A stretch of 64,000 nucleotides of DNA. Source: Flavihumibacter rivuli (GTDB lineage: Bacteria > Bacteroidota > Bacteroidia > Chitinophagales > Chitinophagaceae). The notes beneath the pieces were generated by a model. It saw only the letters and a program-made list of their open reading frames with translations. It ran no database searches and was not told the DNA's origin. Shown one piece after another: positions 59,241 through 64,000 of this stretch (within the stretch, counting starts at the first letter, position 1; every line of letters starts with the position of its first letter). The stretch is from the NCBI RefSeq assembly GCF_018595685.2, contig NZ_CP092334.1:3748001-3812000 (forward strand), read 5' to 3'. The position numbers were made by a program, and so were the translations under genes.

Positions 59241-59906
59241 TCACATCATTACTATGCCATTCCTGATGGCGAAAGTGACAAGGCCTACCCTTGTTTTCAG
59301 TTTCAGTTTTTCAAAAAGCGCATCGCGATAACCGTCAATGGTCCTCGGACTCAGGTACATGGCCGATGCAATTTCCTTATAGGTCATTTCAGTACAGGCA
59401 TATTGCAGGAACTCCATTTCCCGGTCACTCAACTTGTTGAGGGGATTGCTGGGGAAATAACCGGATTCCTCTTCTTCCATATTGATGGTATGGATCAGTT
59501 TGCCCGTTACCACTTCGGAGTAATAATACCCTTTCTGGATAAGGGCATCCATGGCGTGTTTCAGGTCTGTTGGTTCGCAGTATTTCATGATATACCCTTT
59601 CACGCCAGCCTTGAACATGCGAATGATCGCGGCCTCCGTATCATACATGGAAACTGCCAGCAATTTTACATCCGGGAAATGCCTGTTAATCCAGCTTGCA
59701 GTGGCATAGCCATCCATGTTAGGCATGTTGATATCCAGCAAAACCAGGTCGGGTAGGTTATTGGGTGAAAGTTTATTCATGAGTTCCTCCCCATCCCTGG
59801 CATCAAACATGATCTCGTAATCTGAGAAACTTTCCACCAGTGTTACCAATCCCTTTCTCATCAGCGTATGGTCCTCCACAATGACCACCTTGGTTACTTC
59901 TTTCAT
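59241..59906 (-). CDS. NarL/LuxR-type response regulator (orphan)
   Basis: 221 residues. Receiver domain with Glu11-Asp12, phosphoacceptor Asp58 in LVLLDINMP and Lys in IMKY; C-terminal LuxR-type HTH at about 157-215 (LSDREMEFLQYACTEMTYKE, then IASAMYLSPRTIDGYRDALF). No histidine kinase is adjacent, so its partner is elsewhere. The 174-base upstream gap shows no clear -7 box or hairpin. Targets unknown. Confidence 0.92.
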   Translation of the reverse strand: MKEVTKVVIVEDHTLMRKGLVTLVESFSDYEIMFDARDGEELMNKLSPNNLPDLVLLDINMPNMDGYATASWINRHFPDVKLLAVSMYDTEAAIIRMFKAGVKGYIMKYCEPTDLKHAMDALIQKGYYYSEVVTGKLIHTINMEEEESGYFPSNPLNKLSDREMEFLQYACTEMTYKEIASAMYLSPRTIDGYRDALFEKLKLKTRVGLVTFAIRNGIVMM

Positions 59907-60080
59907 GATCCAATGGTTTTTGGATGAATAATAGAGGGCATGGATCGTGGGCTGATAAAATCGTATAATGGTAGGGGTTACCAGTTGACTAGCCTACCAT
60001 TAGGAAAGGTTTGGGAGGAATTAATGGGTAGAACTTTAAAATAACACAAATACCTTATAAAGTCAAGATTGCCGGGTGTT

Positions 60081-61007
60081 TTATACAGGATTTGTCTGCC
60101 CGGTAGCTGCTGCAGGGGCAGGGGATGTATCGATCCAAAGGTGTCGATAGCGGTCTTTCCATTCTTTTTTCCAGCGCCTATGGCTCCAGAGCCACATGTC
60201 GGGATGGCGACGGATCACGGTCTCCAGATAGTCACGGTACCGCCTGGTCAGTTCACCTTCCTCCAATTCGAGTGGGCGTTCTGTTTCAATATGCGCATGG
60301 ACGTAGTAGTGTCCGCGCTTCTTTTTGGTGATATGGACAAAAATTATGGGTAGGTTGTTTTGTCTTGCTCCCCTTTCCGGACCCAACACAAATGGGGCGG
60401 GTTTGCCAAAGAAGTTCAGCCAATAAGCTTTTTCCGGATTACCCGGCACCTGGTCTGCAACGAGTCCCAGCAGGTATTGGGTTTCGCGGTAAGGCAGGAA
60501 TGCCCTTGCCATATCGGTGGCCGGCAGGAGGATCGTGCCCGATCTTGCCCGCATCTTCCGGAACACCCTATCCATTGTTTTGTTGCTCAATGGCATATAC
60601 ACCGCTAACAAAGGGAATGGACTGTACAGGTTAAAGGCAACATTACCCATTTCCCAGTTAAAGTTATGACCAAGGTGTACCTGTGCCTTACTTCCTCTTT
60701 CATAGAGCTGGTTGAATACTTCAAAATCACCCTGGACCCTTTTCTTCAGGAAGGCCTCACTTGCAGAAAAAAGTTTGATGGTCTCAATAAAAGTATCCAC
60801 AAAGTTGCGGTAGAACTTTGCCGCGATCCTATTCTTTTCCTCAGTCGTTTTTTCAGGAAAGGCTACGGACAGGTTTTGGAGCACTACCTTCTTCCTGTAA
60901 CCGAAGATCTTGTACAGTACCAGGTAAACGAAATCCCCCAATAAGTAAAGCGCCCACATGGGGAGCAGGGAAAGCAGGTAAAGGAAGCCGTAAATGAGGT
61001 AGTACAT
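60081..61007 (-). CDS. Lipid A biosynthesis acyltransferase (LpxL/HtrB family)
   Basis: 308 residues from ATG 61007 (MYYLIYGFLYLLSLLPMWAL), one N-terminal membrane helix, then the LpxL-type acyltransferase with the catalytic HX4E motif GHNFNWE and the segment LGLVADQVPGNPEKAYWLNF. It adds a secondary acyl chain to lipid A precursors at the inner-membrane cytoplasmic face. The C-terminus ends in a Pro/Ala-rich tail. Own -7 box at 61025-61032. Separate from nadB by a terminator. Confidence 0.9.
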   Translation of the reverse strand: MYYLIYGFLYLLSLLPMWALYLLGDFVYLVLYKIFGYRKKVVLQNLSVAFPEKTTEEKNRIAAKFYRNFVDTFIETIKLFSASEAFLKKRVQGDFEVFNQLYERGSKAQVHLGHNFNWEMGNVAFNLYSPFPLLAVYMPLSNKTMDRVFRKMRARSGTILLPATDMARAFLPYRETQYLLGLVADQVPGNPEKAYWLNFFGKPAPFVLGPERGARQNNLPIIFVHITKKKRGHYYVHAHIETERPLELEEGELTRRYRDYLETVIRRHPDMWLWSHRRWKKEWKDRYRHLWIDTSPAPAAATGQTNPV

Positions 61008-61024
61008 ATTCTTCGGTTCTTCAG

Positions 61025-61032
61025 CAAATGTA
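61025..61032 (-). promoter_or_regulatory. -7 element TACATTTG for the lpxL-type gene
   Basis: Exact TAnnTTTG on the minus strand, 17 bases before the ATG at 61007. Confidence 0.58.
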
Positions 61033-61057
61033 TGATGGGGACAATGGTATTTCCAAT

Positions 61058-61086
61058 AAAAGGGGTGGGAGAAAAACACCCCTTTT
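61058..61086 (-). terminator. Rho-independent terminator of nadB
   Basis: Minus strand AAAAGGGGTG-N9-CACCCCTTTT followed by TATT; perfect 10-base stem starting nine bases after the nadB stop. Confidence 0.8.
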
Positions 61087-61094
61087 CCCTGGTC

Positions 61095-62696
61095 CTATAA
61101 TACAATGTTTTGTATCAACTCGCTCTTGCCCGGGTAATCCGTGTTAAAATGAAGTCCCCTGCTTTCCTTGCGGAACTGGGCGCCCTTCACTACCAGGTAA
61201 GCTACTGTGATCATATTGCGCAACTCGCAAAGCTGGGGCGATACAGTACTCTTGTGGTAGAGTTCTTCTGTTTCTTCCCAAAGCAGGTCTAGCCTTTTCA
61301 TGGCCCTGCCCAGGCGGACATCCGTGCGGACAATACCTACATAGTCACTCATCAGCAATTGCAGTTCCTTCAGGCTTTGGGTGATCAGGATCATTTCCCT
61401 GGGTTGTGTGGTGCCGGCTGCATTCCAATCCGGGATATTGGCAGGAATGGAGATCCTGTCCACCTTTTCCATGGCATCCTGGTAGGCACGGTGGCCAAAG
61501 ACCATGGCTTCCAGCAATGAATTGGAGGCTAATCGGTTGGCGCCATGTAAACCGGTGGATGCGCATTCGCCCGCGGCATAAAGGTTAAGGATACTGGTCC
61601 TTCCCCATTCATCGGTCTTCACCCCGCCACAGCTGTAGTGGGCCGCTGGTGCCACCGGTATCATGTGCTGGGTAATGTCGATACCTATCGACAGGCATTT
61701 TTCGTAGATGTTAGGGAAATGATGGATGAACTTTTCCTTGCCCATATGCCTGCAGTCGAGGTACACATATTCTGTACCCGTGATCTTCATCTCACTGTCA
61801 ATTGCCCTGGCCACAATATCACGGGGGGCAAGGTCCTTGCGTTCATCATAGCGCTCCATAAAGGCTTCGCCGAACTTGTTCCGGAGGATGCCGCCATCAC
61901 CCCTTACAGCCTCCGTGATCAGGAAGGCCTGGCCACCTGTACCGGGCTCATACAAGGCTGTCGGATGGAACTGGATGAACTCCATGTTCTCGATCCTTCC
62001 CTTTGCCCTGTATACCATGGCCACCCCATCACCTGTAGCAATGGATGGATTGGTGGTGGTGCGATAGATCTGGCCATTGCCCCCTGTAGCCAACAGGGTT
62101 ACTTTGGCAAGGATCTTTTCGATCTGGTTGGTTTCTGTATTCAGGGCATACACCCCATAACACTGGATGTCGGGAGTTGATTTGGTCACCAGGTAACCCA
62201 GGTGGTGCTGGGTGATGAGATCCAGCACAAACCAATGCTTGATGAACTCAATATTGGGAAATTGCTGCACTTTGGCGATGAGCGCTCTTTCGATCTCCTG
62301 GCCGGTTACGTCCTTATGGTGCAGGATGCGGTATTCGCTGTGTCCGCCTTCCTTGCCTAAGGCATATTCACCCTGGCCATCCTTATCGAACTGAGCGCCC
62401 CATTGGATGAGTTCGCTGATCCTGTCCACACCCTCCTTCACTACGATCTCCACCACCTGGTCATTGCAAAGTCCATCACCGGCAATGAGCGTATCGTTGA
62501 TATGCTTTTCGAAACTGTCCGTCTCGAAATTGGTTACACCCGCGATACCACCCTGGGCGTATTTGGTATTGGTTTCATCTGCTGTGGCCTTGGTCACGAC
62601 AATGATCTTCCTGTCAGGGAACCTTTCGGCCATTTTCACGGCATAGGTCAGTCCGGCTACACCCGAACCGATCACCAGAAAGTCGGTTTGTATCAT
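61095..62696 (-). CDS. nadB: L-aspartate oxidase
   Basis: 533 residues from ATG 62696 (MIQTDFLVIGSGVAGLTYAV). FAD-binding GSGVAGL, the loop KYAQGGIAG, catalytic and substrate segments HFPNIYEKC and PAAHYSCGGVKTD, and the ASTGLHGANRLASNSLLEA motif of the NadB/SdhA family. Oxidises aspartate to iminoaspartate, the first step of NAD synthesis, with NadA as next enzyme (not in the window). The -7 box TAATTTTG at 62714-62721 overlaps the stop codon of the upstream YhhN-like gene, so it has an independent promoter. Confidence 0.95.
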   Translation of the reverse strand: MIQTDFLVIGSGVAGLTYAVKMAERFPDRKIIVVTKATADETNTKYAQGGIAGVTNFETDSFEKHINDTLIAGDGLCNDQVVEIVVKEGVDRISELIQWGAQFDKDGQGEYALGKEGGHSEYRILHHKDVTGQEIERALIAKVQQFPNIEFIKHWFVLDLITQHHLGYLVTKSTPDIQCYGVYALNTETNQIEKILAKVTLLATGGNGQIYRTTTNPSIATGDGVAMVYRAKGRIENMEFIQFHPTALYEPGTGGQAFLITEAVRGDGGILRNKFGEAFMERYDERKDLAPRDIVARAIDSEMKITGTEYVYLDCRHMGKEKFIHHFPNIYEKCLSIGIDITQHMIPVAPAAHYSCGGVKTDEWGRTSILNLYAAGECASTGLHGANRLASNSLLEAMVFGHRAYQDAMEKVDRISIPANIPDWNAAGTTQPREMILITQSLKELQLLMSDYVGIVRTDVRLGRAMKRLDLLWEETEELYHKSTVSPQLCELRNMITVAYLVVKGAQFRKESRGLHFNTDYPGKSELIQNIVL

Positions 62697-62713
62697 GTGC
62701 TGCAATAAGTCAG

Positions 62714-62721
62714 CAAAATTA
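62714..62721 (-). promoter_or_regulatory. -7 element TAATTTTG for nadB
   Basis: Exact TAnnTTTG on the minus strand, 17 bases before the ATG at 62696 and overlapping the stop codon of the gene upstream. Confidence 0.55.
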
Positions 62722-63399
62722 GGGCTTATGCCCGGTAGTGAGCCATTGTGTTGTACCTGTGGCGATAAAATACTGGGCCAGGGCATAACTGGCCATGATG
62801 GCCAGGCCGGCACCTTTGAATGGCGTTAGGAATTGGTTGATGGCCAGGACACTGTCTGATAATACGAACAATGCTGCGCCTAGTCCGCAATACAAGGCCG
62901 TTTTGTTCCAGTCCCTGCCAAATGCATGAAGGCTGCAAGCCAGCATGGTGGCTATCGTGAGCGCATAGACGAAGACCGGTACCTTCATGGATTCATTGAG
63001 TCCTTTGGCCAGGAAGAAATAGAAGATGCCTACATAGAGGCTGAGCGCCACCAATACAATGATATTCCATGGCTTCGCAGGACTAACCTGCTTGCGCACC
63101 CGAAGAAAGAAAATGATGTAGAGGATATGAGCGATGAGAAAAGAAGAAAGGCCGGCCAGAAAGAATTTATCCCCTTCGTTCATCAAAAAGATATCGCCCA
63201 GCCAGGAAAAGAAGAGGCCTAAAAGGACCCAGTTCCTCAGCAGGGGAGACTGCTTGTTGGCAGCTATGAAATAAGCCATCAGGAATGCCAGGAGCAGTGG
63301 TTTGGTTATGAACCGAACCAGTGTGCTATCGGTTGCTATGGCTACAAGATGAACGACCAGGGTAATCCCAAAAAGATAGAGCCAGCCTTTTACTTTCAT
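62719..63399 (-). CDS. YhhN/TMEM86 family lysoplasmalogenase-like membrane protein
   Basis: 226 residues from ATG 63399; a TTG three codons upstream would overlap the previous stop. Eight predicted membrane helices with the family motif LGLFFSWLGDIFLM and SDSVLAINQF carrying conserved Asp residues. Eukaryotic TMEM86B splits the vinyl-ether bond of lysoplasmalogens; bacterial members act on related ether or lysolipids. It starts five bases after the stop of the unknown gene upstream, so the two are one operon. Confidence 0.85.
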   Translation of the reverse strand: MKVKGWLYLFGITLVVHLVAIATDSTLVRFITKPLLLAFLMAYFIAANKQSPLLRNWVLLGLFFSWLGDIFLMNEGDKFFLAGLSSFLIAHILYIIFFLRVRKQVSPAKPWNIIVLVALSLYVGIFYFFLAKGLNESMKVPVFVYALTIATMLACSLHAFGRDWNKTALYCGLGAALFVLSDSVLAINQFLTPFKGAGLAIMASYALAQYFIATGTTQWLTTGHKP

Positions 63400-63404
63400 A
63401 TGGA

Positions 63405-64000
63405 TCAATATTCGATAACCAATTCAAGGTTCTGGGGACTGTCAATAGCTTGCATCAATCCCCCTTTCAGCGTTACTGATCTTTTATTGTCGGCAATGAC
63501 AGCCTTAGGGTTGCTGACAGATTTTACCGGCCTGGGGGTTTTCACCGTAAGCGTATACATCATCTCATCCATCATGCCCAGCATACCTTTTACCTCGGCC
63601 AGTTTGGGATCAGCCATCAGGCTATCGTAACGCGCTTTATTGAGGGTACGGCTGTACCTGCTGTCTGTAAGCTTAACATCGTACACGCTTCCAAGTTTGT
63701 CGATCCCGGAGCTTTCCCCTCCACCCTGGCCATTCGCACCGCCACCAAGTCCCTTGAATGCGTTATTCATGAAATTGTTCTGGTTCATGGCCTCCATGAG
63801 CTTATTCACCTGCGCGGCATTTTTAAATGGAACTTTCATGTTCAACTTAAAGATATTCTCCTGCATGTTCATTTTCATGTTCAGTACCCCATCGCGCATC
63901 AGTTCCTTTGTTTCAGGGCTTACATCGCTTGCCGTATCCAGGTAGGACCTCATCATGATGGTAGTGTCCATGGATTTTTCCATTCCTTCTTTTTTCAGGT
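63405..64000 (-). CDS. Unknown exported-type protein, 3' part only (cut by window edge)
   Basis: The frame runs open to the right edge of the window, so the start is outside. About 198 C-terminal residues are seen: Met-rich stretches (MDTTIMMRSYLDTA, NMKMNMQENIFKLNMKVPF), a Gly-rich linker (GGGANGQGGGESSG), and a beta-rich end (KTPRPVKSVSNPKAVI). It resembles uncharacterised periplasmic or lipoproteins of Bacteroidota with no known domain. Its stop lies five bases before the lysoplasmalogenase-like gene, giving an operon. Confidence 0.6.
   Translation of the reverse strand, partial: LKKEGMEKSMDTTIMMRSYLDTASDVSPETKELMRDGVLNMKMNMQENIFKLNMKVPFKNAAQVNKLMEAMNQNNFMNNAFKGLGGGANGQGGGESSGIDKLGSVYDVKLTDSRYSRTLNKARYDSLMADPKLAEVKGMLGMMDEMMYTLTVKTPRPVKSVSNPKAVIADNKRSVTLKGGLMQAIDSPQNLELVIEY

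Noticed and set aside
59226..59756. 176-codon plus-strand frame opposite the NarL-type regulator
   Set aside because: Fully antisense to a well-supported response regulator and without a recognisable domain.

Overview
The window comes from a member of the Bacteroidota, most likely family Chitinophagaceae or a close relative; this is inferred from gene content, not from a 16S gene. Pointers are a type IX secretion (T9SS) type A sorting tail, a GldA-type ABC ATPase, a DUF4838 glycosidase-like protein, SusC-era style outer-membrane barrels, an HD-Pycsar effector (DUF5706) protein and, above all, the Bacteroidota -7 promoter element TAnnTTTG directly upstream of at least fourteen genes. No rRNA, tRNA, CRISPR array, prophage or intact insertion sequence was seen. 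About 53 protein genes, two of them cut by the window edges, fill the window densely.

Layout. 1-10.8 kb: housekeeping genes (M13 peptidase fragment, lipoprotein PBP4/DacB, MutL with a degraded endonuclease motif, a GH3-beta-lactamase fusion, KorA without an adjacent KorB, a FUSC-family membrane protein). 10.8-11.5 kb: a 659-bp gene-free region holding a consensus promoter and repeated motifs. 11.5-18.6 kb: a tightly coupled five-gene operon (receiver protein, membrane-anchored HEAT protein, processive GT2 synthase, TPR/YaiO-type outer-membrane barrel, DUF4838 glycosidase-like protein) that reads as a synthase-dependent exopolysaccharide export machine; this is the best candidate for an undescribed system. 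18.6-27 kb: HD-Pycsar fusion, an SdiA-regulated-like lipoprotein, a metallophosphoesterase fused to an outer-membrane barrel, and a GAF protein. 27-35 kb: cell wall L,D-transpeptidase, Nth, DivIC, enolase, GldA, and a SulP transporter-carbonic anhydrase pair.

35.3-44.5 kb is a probable carboxylate (acetate) island: acs is divergent from a string of minus-strand genes for an IS1-derived zinc-ribbon/HTH protein, a porin, an MHS-type MFS transporter, a small DUF6814-like membrane protein, a small two-TM protein, a sodium:solute symporter-histidine kinase and a receiver-only response regulator. The three-gene sensing part starts exactly at the T-tract of a strong terminator.

44.5-64 kb: acyltransferase, T9SS surface protein, second L,D-transpeptidase, a DUF4332-BON-LysM envelope operon, an ECF sigma/anti-sigma/outer-membrane protein operon, Kbl, RidA, a truncated 3-hydroxyacyl-CoA dehydrogenase coupled to TsaB, an ArsR-type regulator and a persulfide-dioxygenase-like MBL-rhodanese protein separated by a cluster of hairpin repeats, a NarL-type regulator, an LpxL-type acyltransferase, NadB, a YhhN lysoplasmalogenase-like protein and a partial unknown. 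All functions are assigned by reading motifs; no database search was run.
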